Source of the DNA: Maridesulfovibrio ferrireducens
GTDB lineage: Bacteria > Desulfobacterota > Desulfovibrionia > Desulfovibrionales > Desulfovibrionaceae
NCBI RefSeq assembly: GCF_016342405.1
Contig: NZ_JAEINN010000002.1
Coordinates: 124,001-188,000 of the forward strand
Length of the DNA: 64,000 nucleotides
Direction of reading: 5' to 3'
Part shown: piece after piece, positions 38,787-45,934 of the stretch
Numbering within the stretch: position 1 is the first letter of the stretch
Layout of the letters: each line of letters opens with the position of its first letter
Translations under genes and position numbers: made by a program
Notes under the pieces: model-generated
The model's database searches: none
Told to the model about the DNA's origin: nothing
The model's input: only the letters and a program-made list of their open reading frames with translations

Positions 38787-39185
38787 TTATTCATATACAT
38801 TACAGATGCAGCATAGAAATGTTGCAGATTCTGTTTCGCTTATGTTTCTCATGCCGTGAGGCTCCATACTTTCCGCATAAACCCAGTCTCCGGGGCCGCA
38901 AATTTTACTTTCGGCTACATCATCGGTTTCAGGATCATAACTGAAACACTCAAAAGATCCTTTCTCAATATATACGGTCTGCAAATAAAAATGATTATGT
39001 GCGGGAATTTCTCCGCCAGGTTCAACTGTAAAGTGCCTTAGTCCATATTCAGGCAGTCCGTTTGCATCTTTACCCGACTTGGAAAGCCAGCGGATGGTAA
39101 CCCCGTTCACTTCGTAAATTTCGCCTTTGTAGGGGATTTGCGCGACTTTAATGCCTTCAACATCTTTTACGTTCATAGCTTTCAT
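38787..39185 (-). CDS. Cupin-domain protein
   Basis: A 132-residue single cupin barrel. Metal-site motifs are LRHFTVEPGGEIPAHNHFYLQTVYIEKG (first motif, His-rich) and GDWVYAESMEPHGMRN (second). GGAGAG precedes the ATG. Such small cupins bind a metal and either catalyse or sense small molecules; nothing nearby narrows this down. Confidence 0.8.
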   Translation of the reverse strand: MKAMNVKDVEGIKVAQIPYKGEIYEVNGVTIRWLSKSGKDANGLPEYGLRHFTVEPGGEIPAHNHFYLQTVYIEKGSFECFSYDPETDDVAESKICGPGDWVYAESMEPHGMRNISETESATFLCCICNVYE

Positions 39186-39485
39186 TATGGCTCTCCAATA
39201 TATTTAATTGTTACTGTTTTTATTAATTAGATAAACCAGATTAATTGTTATGGTTGTAAGAATCAAGAATCAAAAATAAGCAAACGTGCTGATCTAATAG
39301 TCGTAATAGTTGAATTAGAACTGTAAATTTGTAACTTACGTTTCGCACTTATTCTTCCTTTCAATTTTGTCTAGCTGATTTAGTGATTAATGTAGTATGA
39401 TATGAATCGCTAAAGACAAGGCGGATATTATATTTTAACATGATTTCAATTGATATTGGAATCACACAATAAGGGAGAATTAGAA
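39186..39485. other. AT-rich intergenic region
   Basis: Three hundred bases between the divergent cupin and transporter genes. No reading frame is supported and I see no structure beyond probable promoters. Confidence 0.4.
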
Positions 39486-40040
39486 GTGGAGTCAAAATTA
39501 GCAAATCCGGCACCTTTGGGTCTTATGGGCTTTGGTATGACAACTGTCTTGCTTAATATTCATAATGCGGGGTTTTTCCCCATCAGTTCTATGATTCTTG
39601 CTATGGGAATTTGTTACGGTGGGATTGCTCAGGTTATAGCCGGTATTATGGAATTCAAGAAAGGTAATACTTTCGGCACCACGGCTTTTATCTCTTATGG
39701 TTTTTTCTGGCTGAGTCTGGTTGTTCTTATTATCTTGCCTAAAATTGGGTGGGCAGAAGCAACTCCGCACGCCTTTATGGCTTGGTATTTGATTATGTGG
39801 GGTGTTTTTACCTTGTTTATGTATGTTGGTACACTCAAGAGTAATAAGGTTTTGCAGTTTGTTTTTCTGTCACTTACCGTATTATTTTTCTTGCTTGCCG
39901 CACGAGATCTCACAGGCAACGCTGCCATAGGAACTTTTGCAGGTTACGAAGGTATACTCTGCGGTGCTTCCGCTATCTATCTTGCTATGGCTGAAGTTTT
40001 GAATGAAGTTCATGGGCGTACAATATTGCCTATCGGTTAA
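39486..40040 (+). CDS. satP: Acetate/succinate transporter of the GPR1/FUN34/YaaH family
   Basis: A 184-residue membrane protein with six helices and the family signature [23 protein letters not shown] at its N-terminus, followed by [20 protein letters not shown]. Members move acetate or succinate with protons. The GTG at 39486 was chosen because AGGGAG lies 8 bases upstream and the signature begins a few residues later. Fits an organism that oxidises organic acids incompletely to acetate. The symbol rests on family only. Confidence 0.88.
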   Translation: MESKLANPAPLGLMGFGMTTVLLNIHNAGFFPISSMILAMGICYGGIAQVIAGIMEFKKGNTFGTTAFISYGFFWLSLVVLIILPKIGWAEATPHAFMAWYLIMWGVFTLFMYVGTLKSNKVLQFVFLSLTVLFFLLAARDLTGNAAIGTFAGYEGILCGASAIYLAMAEVLNEVHGRTILPIG

Positions 40041-40236
40041 TATTTAGTTTTTAACTTTTTTGCGAAAGGTGTCATCCGATGAAAGGTAATTCTTAAATCG
40101 GATGAGCCTTTGTTTTAATGAAATCAGCATCTTTTGTGAATTAGCTATAAAAATGATACTTTTTGTTGATATCACTTGACAATTTAAGATCAAGTTAATA
40201 GACATTCCCTTCGTCCTTGAGACGAATTCTTTTACA

Positions 40237-40321
40237 GAGAGGCCAGACGGCGGGTGCGCTGTGAATCCCGTCAGGTCCGAAAGGAAGCAGCGGTAACGGT
40301 TTATCCCGGGTGTCTGGTCTC
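40237..40321 (+). ncRNA. ffs: Signal recognition particle RNA (4.5S type)
   Basis: The domain IV hairpin is unmistakable: CAGGTCCGAAAGGAAGCAG with the flanking helices, and the ends GAGAGGCCAGAC / GTCTGGTCTC close the molecule. This RNA joins Ffh to target membrane proteins. A terminator follows ten bases later. The exact ends are estimated from the terminal helix. Confidence 0.95.
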
Positions 40322-40330
40322 GCTGGAAGA

Positions 40331-40369
40331 AAGGCGTGTTCGTAATGAACACGCCTTTTTTTATTTTTA
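40331..40369 (+). terminator. Terminator after the SRP RNA
   Basis: The stem AGGCGTGTTC / GAACACGCCT is followed by seven T. Confidence 0.9.
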
Positions 40370-40534
40370 AAGGTAGCATTTTATTTCATCCCATCAAAAG
40401 AATTGTCCGCCAGATTTTTTTTCTTATCAAAATATTATATATTCCTGTTTAAAAAAAGGTTGCTTTAATTATTCAATGTAAGTGACACTCTCATTTATTA
40501 TAATTATAAATATCATCACAGAATGAGGGTGGAA

Positions 40535-41812
40535 ATGAGTGCATCCATTACAAGAGAAAGCCGATGGAAGATTGTTGTCGGGGCCGTGCTTGTTCAACTT
40601 GCTTTAGGTGGAGTGTACGCTTGGTCGGTTTTTACTCCTGTGCTGCATATGGGCGGCTGGAGCAAAACACACACTCAGCTGGTTTTTACTGCCGCAATCG
40701 TGAGCATTGCTGTAGCAATGCTCTTTAGCGGAACTTTAATAAGAAGGTGGGGGCCGCGTCCGCTTATTCTTTTCGGCGGCTCAACCTTAAGTGCCGGCTA
40801 TCTCATTGCCGGGCTCAGCGGCACCACTTCATTTCTACCAGTTTTTCTGCTTATTGGAATTCTTGCCGGATTTGGTATCGGTTTAGGGTATATGGTGCCT
40901 CTTGTCGTAGCTATGCACTGGTTTCCTGATCGCAAAGGGCTGATTACCGGTGTTGTTGTTGCTGGGTTCGGTTTCGGCGTTATGGGTTGGGTTAAGCTTG
41001 CGGATTCATGGGGACACCTGCTTGAGAATATAGGCCTATCCAATACTTTTGTGGTTTATGGTGTTATCATTTTGTTGCTGGTAGCTATTGGCGGCAGATA
41101 TATGGTTTTCCCTGAGATTGAAGCTGGCATTAAATATCTTAATGATACAAATAGCCTCACGCGTAGGGAGATGCTTAGAACTCCTGAATTTTATATTATT
41201 TTTGTTGCTTACGCGTCCTTAGCTGCTTCCGGGTTAATGGCCGTAGGGCTTATGAAGCTTTATCCCATGGAATTATTAATGAATTCCGGGGTGGAGCGTG
41301 CTTCTGCCAGTGTTATTACCGGAACCGCGATGGGTGTTTTTTTCAGCCTTGCAAACGGACTGGGTAGAGTTTCGTGGGGGGCGGTAAGTGACAAGCTGGG
41401 CAGAAAAAGATCTGTTATGTTGATGGCTGCGACACAAGGATGCTGGTTTTTGTTGTTTCCGTCGCTTGCGGGAAGTGAATTTACTTTGTATCTCGGTGCA
41501 ACCCTGATAGGTTTTAATTTCGGTGGAAATTTTTCTCTCTTTCCGACGTTAACCGCAGACCTTTTTGGTGCGGATTCGGTTGGTGACAATTATCCGGTTG
41601 TAAATCTGGCTTTCGGGTTGGGCGGGATCATAGGGCCCACTCTGGGTGGGGTTATGGGCGATCTGGGTGACTTTACTATGGCTTTTACTATTTGTGGGTT
41701 TATGTGTTTCGCAGGTTCGTTTATCACTTTATTTTTGAAAAGTTCTGTACAACGATTTGCAGGAGAGCAGGACTATCAAGTTGAACCTGTTAGCAATTCA
41801 AGTCGCAGTTAA
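40535..41812 (+). CDS. MFS permease, oxalate/formate antiporter-like
   Basis: A 425-residue major facilitator with twelve predicted helices. The N-terminus GAVLVQLALGGVYAWSVFTPVL is the signature of the OxlT-like group, which exchanges carboxylates or moves monocarboxylates. GAGGG lies 5 bases before ATG 40535; an upstream ATG at 40523 lacks one. The rhodanese and DoxX genes follow on the same strand and may be co-transcribed. Substrate unknown. Confidence 0.88.
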   Translation: MSASITRESRWKIVVGAVLVQLALGGVYAWSVFTPVLHMGGWSKTHTQLVFTAAIVSIAVAMLFSGTLIRRWGPRPLILFGGSTLSAGYLIAGLSGTTSFLPVFLLIGILAGFGIGLGYMVPLVVAMHWFPDRKGLITGVVVAGFGFGVMGWVKLADSWGHLLENIGLSNTFVVYGVIILLLVAIGGRYMVFPEIEAGIKYLNDTNSLTRREMLRTPEFYIIFVAYASLAASGLMAVGLMKLYPMELLMNSGVERASASVITGTAMGVFFSLANGLGRVSWGAVSDKLGRKRSVMLMAATQGCWFLLFPSLAGSEFTLYLGATLIGFNFGGNFSLFPTLTADLFGADSVGDNYPVVNLAFGLGGIIGPTLGGVMGDLGDFTMAFTICGFMCFAGSFITLFLKSSVQRFAGEQDYQVEPVSNSSRS

Positions 41813-41833
41813 AATTTATATTAGGTATACTTA

Positions 41834-42289
41834 ATGAAAGTCGGAAAAAAATTAGCATTTGTATTCAAGATACTTTTAGTTTGTGCCGTTTCGGCAGGGT
41901 TGGCGTGGTCTTTTAATTCGTTGCGACCTGTTCCACCAATAACTATGCAGCAATCAGAAATTGTTGAAATTGATGGAGTAGAAACTCTTAAAATTTTTGA
42001 TTCCAATGAAGCTGTTTTTGTCGATGCCCGTAGCGATACTGATTTCGCAATGGGGCATATTCCGGGAGCGGTTAATGTGCCTTCGTGGGCTATTGGAATT
42101 GAGCTGGATGGTTTGATAACAAGTATTCCCAAGGATAAAATGATAGTTGTATATTGCGATGGTCTTTCATGCGGGAAAAGCAATATAGTTGCTCGCAAGT
42201 TGAGGGATAAAGGATTTAGTGATCTGGCTGTTTACCCTGATGGACTTGACGGCTGGCTCAGTCTCGGTAGAGATTTGGAGGGCAATTAG
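41834..42289 (+). CDS. Membrane-anchored rhodanese-domain protein
   Basis: A 151-residue protein with an N-terminal membrane helix or uncleaved signal (7-29) and a rhodanese fold: FVDARSDTDFAMGHIPGAVNVP and the active loop VVYCDGLSCGKSNIVA, in which a cysteine sits at the catalytic position (YCDGLSC). The domain would face the periplasm. The next gene begins directly at its stop codon, showing tight coupling. Sulfur transfer or redox relay with the DoxX-like neighbour is a reasonable guess. Confidence 0.85.
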   Translation: MKVGKKLAFVFKILLVCAVSAGLAWSFNSLRPVPPITMQQSEIVEIDGVETLKIFDSNEAVFVDARSDTDFAMGHIPGAVNVPSWAIGIELDGLITSIPKDKMIVVYCDGLSCGKSNIVARKLRDKGFSDLAVYPDGLDGWLSLGRDLEGN

Positions 42290-42694
42290 ATGTCTATTAA
42301 ATCCTTACCACGTATAGCTTTAGGACTGGTTTTTATAGTCGCATGTGTGGGAAAAATTGCCGATCCGGTAGCTTTTGGAGAGATCGTTAAGAATTATCAG
42401 ATATTGCCGGACATATTGGTCATGCCTGTAGCTTATTTTTTGCCGTGGCTGGAATTTGTGTGCGGGGCGTTGCTTGTCTGCGGAGTGATGACTGAGACTG
42501 CAACGGCACTCATTACAGCAATGCTTGTATTGTTTATAGCGGTTCTTTCTGCTAATCTTTACAGGGGTATTGATGTAGCTTGCGGCTGTTTTTCTACTGA
42601 CGTAAGTTTTAAATCTGACATGGTGATGACCATTGTCAGGGACGTGGTGCTGCTCGTCTTTGCTTTTCTGTCATTCAGGTTTAGAAAGGATTAA
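42290..42694 (+). CDS. DoxX/MauE-like membrane protein
   Basis: A 134-residue four-helix membrane protein of the DoxX/MauE group (RIALGLVFIVACVGKIADPVAFG, then ILPWLEFVCGALLVCG). It contains a CGCF pair in a loop (residues 100-103) that could take part in thiol redox, as proposed for MauE-like proteins. It abuts the rhodanese gene without a gap. A joint role in periplasmic thiol or sulfane-sulfur chemistry is inferred from linkage alone. Confidence 0.75.
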   Translation: MSIKSLPRIALGLVFIVACVGKIADPVAFGEIVKNYQILPDILVMPVAYFLPWLEFVCGALLVCGVMTETATALITAMLVLFIAVLSANLYRGIDVACGCFSTDVSFKSDMVMTIVRDVVLLVFAFLSFRFRKD

Positions 42695-42767
42695 GTTTAA
42701 AATATTAATCATGAAAGTGTTTTTTCTTGACAGTGAACGTTGCTGATGTATACCTGTCGTTCGTTAA

Positions 42768-42844
42768 GGGCAATTAGCTCAGTTGGATAGAGTGTCAGCC
42801 TCCGGAGCTGAAGGTCGCAGGTTCGAATCTTGCATTGCCCACCA
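42768..42844 (+). tRNA. tRNA-Arg(CCG), prophage attachment site
   Basis: A 77-base gene: acceptor GGGCAAT / ATTGCCC, anticodon loop CTCCGGA with anticodon CCG, T loop TTCGAAT, encoded CCA. A phage integrase gene starts its stop codon only 62 bases downstream and points back at the tRNA, so the left attachment site of the prophage lies at this 3' end. The right copy must lie beyond the window. Confidence 0.96.
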
Positions 42845-42886
42845 ATTATTTCAGGGGTTTAGAGCTGTATAGTGAGTCGGTTGTAA

Positions 42887-42909
42887 GCTTTACTCACTGC
42901 TTTACTCAC
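42887..42909. repeat. Possible integrase arm-type sites
   Basis: The 11-mer GCTTTACTCAC occurs twice in tandem (42887-42897 and 42899-42909), 43 bases from the tRNA 3' end and at the end of int. Short direct repeats beside the core site are typical arm-binding sites of tyrosine recombinases. Confidence 0.45.
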
Positions 42910-44054
42910 CTTATTTTCAAGCCTTCGCTTTTGCGGAGGCTTTTTTTTTTGCCTTTTAGCGGAATAACTTTGCCTGTTCCGAACACTTCATCCAGTGCCA
43001 CTTTTACGCCTCTGATTGAATGAATATACCTTGCTGTGGTTTCCGGTGACTTATGGCGTAAGATTGCCTGAATATCCGCCATAGGGATCATTTTATTATC
43101 CAGAATAGAAGCGGTAAGGTGGCGGATAGCGTGAAAACCGAAAGGTTTTACCTCTGCTCGTTTACACATGCGCTCCATCATCTTGTTCACACTGGAATAG
43201 TTCCGGCCTGTTGCTGGATTCACGAATACATATTCCGTGAACGGGAAGTTAAGCTTTTGCCGGGCAAGATGTTTAATAAGTTCATCGTGCAGTATTTGAG
43301 TCATAGGAATCCAATCGTATTCAACACCGCCGTCACGCTTGGCAGTCCATAAACGTATTTTACGGGCTGAGAAGTCGAGATCTTCTTTTTTCAGATTCAG
43401 AATTTCGGATTTTCTACCCGCAGTATGCAGGAAGGTAAGCAGGAGCGTTTTTCGGTGCGGCTCCAAATGGTAAACGCCTGTTCTATGGCTTGAACCGTCC
43501 GGAACCTGATCGGCTATTTCGTAGAGCTTCCAGAAGTCGTCCTCTGTAGGGATATAGCGTGGATTTTTTATTTCCTTATACTTTTCTACTTTCCAAGGGC
43601 ATTCACCCTTAGTCAGTCCAGCCTTGCTACCCCATGCCCACATTCTAAGAATATGGCGGCGGTATCTGTTTGCCCTGTGCCCCGTTTTTATAGAGGCTAT
43701 TTTATCAAGGAATTTACGAACTGTTTCGTGATCCAGATTAACCGCAGGTTCAAACGGCTTTACTCCGGAAGCGTTAAGAAGCTCTTTAAGCACCATTTTT
43801 TTATCCAGAAACCAGCGGGGGCTGATCCCTTTGGCTACTTGCGCTTCAAGGTGTCTAGTGGTGAGACTGTGCAAGGAGATTGAAAGGGTCGGGGTCGCGG
43901 ATAATTCGCTCAACCTCTGCCTCATCATACATTCCCAATCCAAGGCTTCTTTCTTGGTCGAAGCTTTCTTTTCTTTCTGCTTTCCATTCGGCAAGGTTAT
44001 CCTTGCGAACCATTCCTTCTTCTGTGTGGTCTTGTTTTTTCGCTGTATTGGCAT
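42906..44054 (-). CDS. int: Phage tyrosine integrase
   Basis: A 382-residue site-specific recombinase. The N-terminal arm-binding part (WFARITLPNGKQKEKKA) is followed by a core-binding SAM-like region and the catalytic domain with Arg in HTAGRKSEIL (near 213), H-x-x-R in FHAIRHLTAS (near 305), and the nucleophile Tyr in TTARYIHSI (near 341). It points towards tRNA-Arg, its target. Its first 200 bases overlap the downstream half of the preceding gene in another frame. Confidence 0.95.
   Translation of the reverse strand: MPIQRKNKTTQKKEWFARITLPNGKQKEKKASTKKEALDWECMMRQRLSELSATPTLSISLHSLTTRHLEAQVAKGISPRWFLDKKMVLKELLNASGVKPFEPAVNLDHETVRKFLDKIASIKTGHRANRYRRHILRMWAWGSKAGLTKGECPWKVEKYKEIKNPRYIPTEDDFWKLYEIADQVPDGSSHRTGVYHLEPHRKTLLLTFLHTAGRKSEILNLKKEDLDFSARKIRLWTAKRDGGVEYDWIPMTQILHDELIKHLARQKLNFPFTEYVFVNPATGRNYSSVNKMMERMCKRAEVKPFGFHAIRHLTASILDNKMIPMADIQAILRHKSPETTARYIHSIRGVKVALDEVFGTGKVIPLKGKKKSLRKSEGLKIR
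42921..42950 (+). terminator. Terminator for tRNA-Arg inside the int 3' end
   Basis: On the plus strand GCCTTCGC / GCGGAGGC (one G-T pair) is followed by ten T. It lies within the antisense of the integrase C-terminal codons, so the prophage supplies the host tRNA with a replacement terminator. Confidence 0.7.
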
Positions 44055-44244
44055 CGTCTGTTCCTCTGGTGAGGCAATTGACCATGTTTATTTCAAAGAA
44101 CACCCATTCTTTTCCCATGCGAACACCGCCGATAGCGGTTGCATTTCTATAAACCCAGTTTTTGGATTTCGCAAATGCTGTTGCTACGTCTTCGGCAGAA
44201 TAGCGGCGGCCTAAGTGGGATTGCAGGGTGCTTGTAAGATTCAT
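43855..44244 (-). CDS. Excisionase-like protein overlapping int
   Basis: A 129-residue protein whose first 55 residues resemble a winged-helix excisionase/MerR-type DNA binder (RRYSAEDVATAFAKSKNWVYRN, then GGVRMGKEWVF). The rest is charged and helical. It lies just upstream of int, where xis genes usually are. The last 200 bases overlap int in a different frame, an unusually long overlap; if both are translated, the shared DNA codes twice. A small role as directionality factor is likely. Confidence 0.6.
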   Translation of the reverse strand: MNLTSTLQSHLGRRYSAEDVATAFAKSKNWVYRNATAIGGVRMGKEWVFFEINMVNCLTRGTDDANTAKKQDHTEEGMVRKDNLAEWKAERKESFDQERSLGLGMYDEAEVERIIRDPDPFNLLAQSHH

Positions 44245-44256
44245 GGTGGGTTATCC

Positions 44257-44775
44257 TTATCTCAACGGGCACATTTGTGCGTCTCTTGAATCTCCGCCAA
44301 GCGCGGCAGAGTAACTTTCATCGATACGGCAGTTTTCTATAAGCTGTTCTGTGTTTGACCACGGTATGTAAGTGTTTGGAGTGGTCTTCTTTTCTGTGTG
44401 ACTACTTTTTTCAGGGGCAGGAGCATTTATTGCTTTTCCGGTTTCCTTCGCCAGCTTTTTACTTTCAAGAAACGTTGCGCGCATTAGGGCTTTATGCTTT
44501 TTAGATTCCGCGCGCATTTTGCGGAACCAAGTGCCGTCAAAAAATTCGGTTGAATCAAAATATTTCTCTACCAGTAGATCAACACGGAAAACGAAGCTTT
44601 CACCGTCTCGGCGGAGAGTATATTGTGGAAGGCGAGTTAAGCCCGGCTTAGTGGGCATCATTTGCCAGCCTATGCCGTAACCGGGATAATTTTTAGTGCT
44701 GAACACACGGCCTTTTTCATCGACCTCATAATCAAAGCCTTTTATCTTATGTCTTTCTGTGATTTGTTTTTTCAT
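44257..44775 (-). CDS. Hypothetical phage protein, NUMOD4-like N-terminus
   Basis: A 172-residue protein starting at ATG 44775 behind AGGAGGCTTT. The N-terminal FDYEVDEKGRVFSTKNYPGYG is reminiscent of the NUMOD4 motif of phage homing-type proteins, but no HNH nuclease follows. The C-terminal part is lysine-rich and has no match. It belongs to the leftward early operon and its start overlaps the end of the 72-residue gene upstream. Confidence 0.6.
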   Translation of the reverse strand: MKKQITERHKIKGFDYEVDEKGRVFSTKNYPGYGIGWQMMPTKPGLTRLPQYTLRRDGESFVFRVDLLVEKYFDSTEFFDGTWFRKMRAESKKHKALMRATFLESKKLAKETGKAINAPAPEKSSHTEKKTTPNTYIPWSNTEQLIENCRIDESYSAALGGDSRDAQMCPLR

Positions 44776-44990
44776 AAAGCCTCCTGAAATATGCACCGCA
44801 AACCTGCTTCGGTTTCTATTGCGGTTACATGTTTTGGTCTGAATATGCAGAGTCGTGTTTTATTCATGCGTCCGTTTACAATTTTGAATCCTACCCAAAA
44901 GCCGCGCGGGTCGAGCCGATCAACATATGCTAAGTATGGACGTTTCCGGATGCTTGTTTTTACCTGCACTCGCAGTCCAGCTTTCAACAT
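44772..44990 (-). CDS. Hypothetical basic phage protein
   Basis: A 72-residue, strongly basic beta-rich protein (RVQVKTSIRKRPYLAYVDRL). Its stop overlaps the start of the next gene by four bases, an operon hallmark. No family recognised. Confidence 0.6.
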   Translation of the reverse strand: MLKAGLRVQVKTSIRKRPYLAYVDRLDPRGFWVGFKIVNGRMNKTRLCIFRPKHVTAIETEAGLRCIFQEAL

Positions 44991-44993
44991 GAT

Positions 44994-45197
44994 CTAATCG
45001 TTGTAACGACAGCCACGGTGACAGTCGTTTTCGTCTGTCGAAATATGGTTCTGCGGGGCTGCATCGTTTTTAAGGTCCGTAAGTTCCACTATTAAGCCAC
45101 CAATTTTACACATGCCTTTGTTCGTCATGTGTGGGCGCAATTCTTGTAATTGCTTCTGTATTTTCGCCAATTCGTAATTCACATAAGGATTGCTCAT
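44994..45197 (-). CDS. Small hypothetical phage protein
   Basis: A 67-residue protein starting at ATG 45197 (CGAGGCCGAGT upstream). It is helical at first and ends in a cysteine/histidine cluster (CHRGCRYND). It overlaps the upstream 79-residue gene by 92 bases in another frame; both have ribosome sites. Confidence 0.5.
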   Translation of the reverse strand: MSNPYVNYELAKIQKQLQELRPHMTNKGMCKIGGLIVELTDLKNDAAPQNHISTDENDCHRGCRYND

Positions 45198-45345
45198 ACT
45201 CGGCCTCGTAAAGCTTGTTGCAGTCTTCATGGTCTTTGGTGAACTTCTTCACGGCCTCCGCACTGGTTAGCCATTCGTGCGCGCCGCAATAAGTGCATGT
45301 CGCTTCAAAGGTGACTTTGCGGTGAAAGATTACGTGTAGAGACAT
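45106..45345 (-). CDS. Small zinc-finger-like phage protein
   Basis: A 79-residue protein with one likely zinc site: TCTYCGAHEWL and a later HEDC. GGAGATAACCTT precedes the ATG. It is the first gene downstream of the strongly structured stretch at 45367-45462 on the same strand. Confidence 0.55.
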   Translation of the reverse strand: MSLHVIFHRKVTFEATCTYCGAHEWLTSAEAVKKFTKDHEDCNKLYEAEYEQSLCELRIGENTEAITRIAPTHDEQRHV

Positions 45346-45366
45346 AAGGTTATCTCCTTTTTCTTG

Positions 45367-45462
45367 TTCGAAGCCTGTGAGGGGGCCGGAAAGGGGAGTT
45401 CCGGCACACCCACAGTTAGTGAGGAGGTGTCTATATCTATGTAGCCCTTCACAGACTTCGAA
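45367..45462 (-). other. Highly structured intercistronic region (candidate RNA element)
   Basis: Bases 45367-45384 and 45445-45462 pair over 18 positions with one C-A mismatch and one G-T pair. Inside are two further hairpins: GCCGGAA (45385) with TTCCGGC (45399), and ACACC (45106+300, i.e. 45406) with GGTGT (45426). The result is a multi-branched fold of about 96 bases between two phage early genes. It lacks a U tract, so it is not a simple terminator; it may be a leader, a processing site or a small RNA. Confidence 0.5.
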
Positions 45463-45471
45463 AATTTTAAA

Positions 45472-45711
45472 TTAGTAAGAGCCGCAAGGGTTTCCCTTTT
45501 TGTTTACTCTCACCCTAAGAAAGTTCTGATTGCCGAAGTACTGAACGCCTGTATTTTTGTCCGTATAAAGCTCTATTGAAGAACTCGACGGACTTAATGG
45601 TGCGTTTGTGTATTCATTTGTTTTGGCAAGTTTGTAACCACAAAAAGCGAAAACAAAGACCATTATGCAGGCCCACAGACAAATCATTAGATTAAAAGGT
45701 CTTATTTTCAT
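45472..45711 (-). CDS. Small membrane protein, DUF6440-like C-terminus
   Basis: A 79-residue protein with one N-terminal membrane helix (7-27) and a C-terminal stretch DKNTGVQYFGNQNFLRVRV resembling the DUF6440 pattern. The ATG at 45711 follows GAGAGG by 7 bases. It is the first gene of the leftward early operon and lies beside an operator pair, so it should be repressed in the lysogen. Confidence 0.6.
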   Translation of the reverse strand: MKIRPFNLMICLWACIMVFVFAFCGYKLAKTNEYTNAPLSPSSSSIELYTDKNTGVQYFGNQNFLRVRVNKKGNPCGSY

Positions 45712-45811
45712 GGATATACCTCTCACGTTATTAACACGTTGATTCAAGGCGTACTTGCTCCGGATGTTTCGCGCGGTGCGTTTGGTCTTGTGGTCGTTGT
45801 GTTGAAAATAA

Positions 45812-45827
45812 GTTACCGCGTGTAAAC
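45812..45827. promoter_or_regulatory. Repressor operator, left pair, site 1
   Basis: GTTACCGCGTGTAAAC; its reverse complement equals the right-pair site at 47724 in 15 of 16 bases. Half-sites fit GTTWMY. Confidence 0.65.
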
Positions 45828-45846
45828 TTTATCGTCAAGACTAAAA

Positions 45847-45862
45847 GTTACTGAGCGTTAAC
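45847..45862. promoter_or_regulatory. Repressor operator, left pair, site 2
   Basis: GTTACTGAGCGTTAAC, a 16-bp imperfect palindrome exactly 35 bases from site 1, the same spacing as the right pair. Confidence 0.6.
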
Positions 45863-45934
45863 ATTTTTTATTCTATGTATGATTAAGTTTATTATGTTGA
45901 GCTGAAAATATTAAATTTAAGAGAGGTGGTGGAT

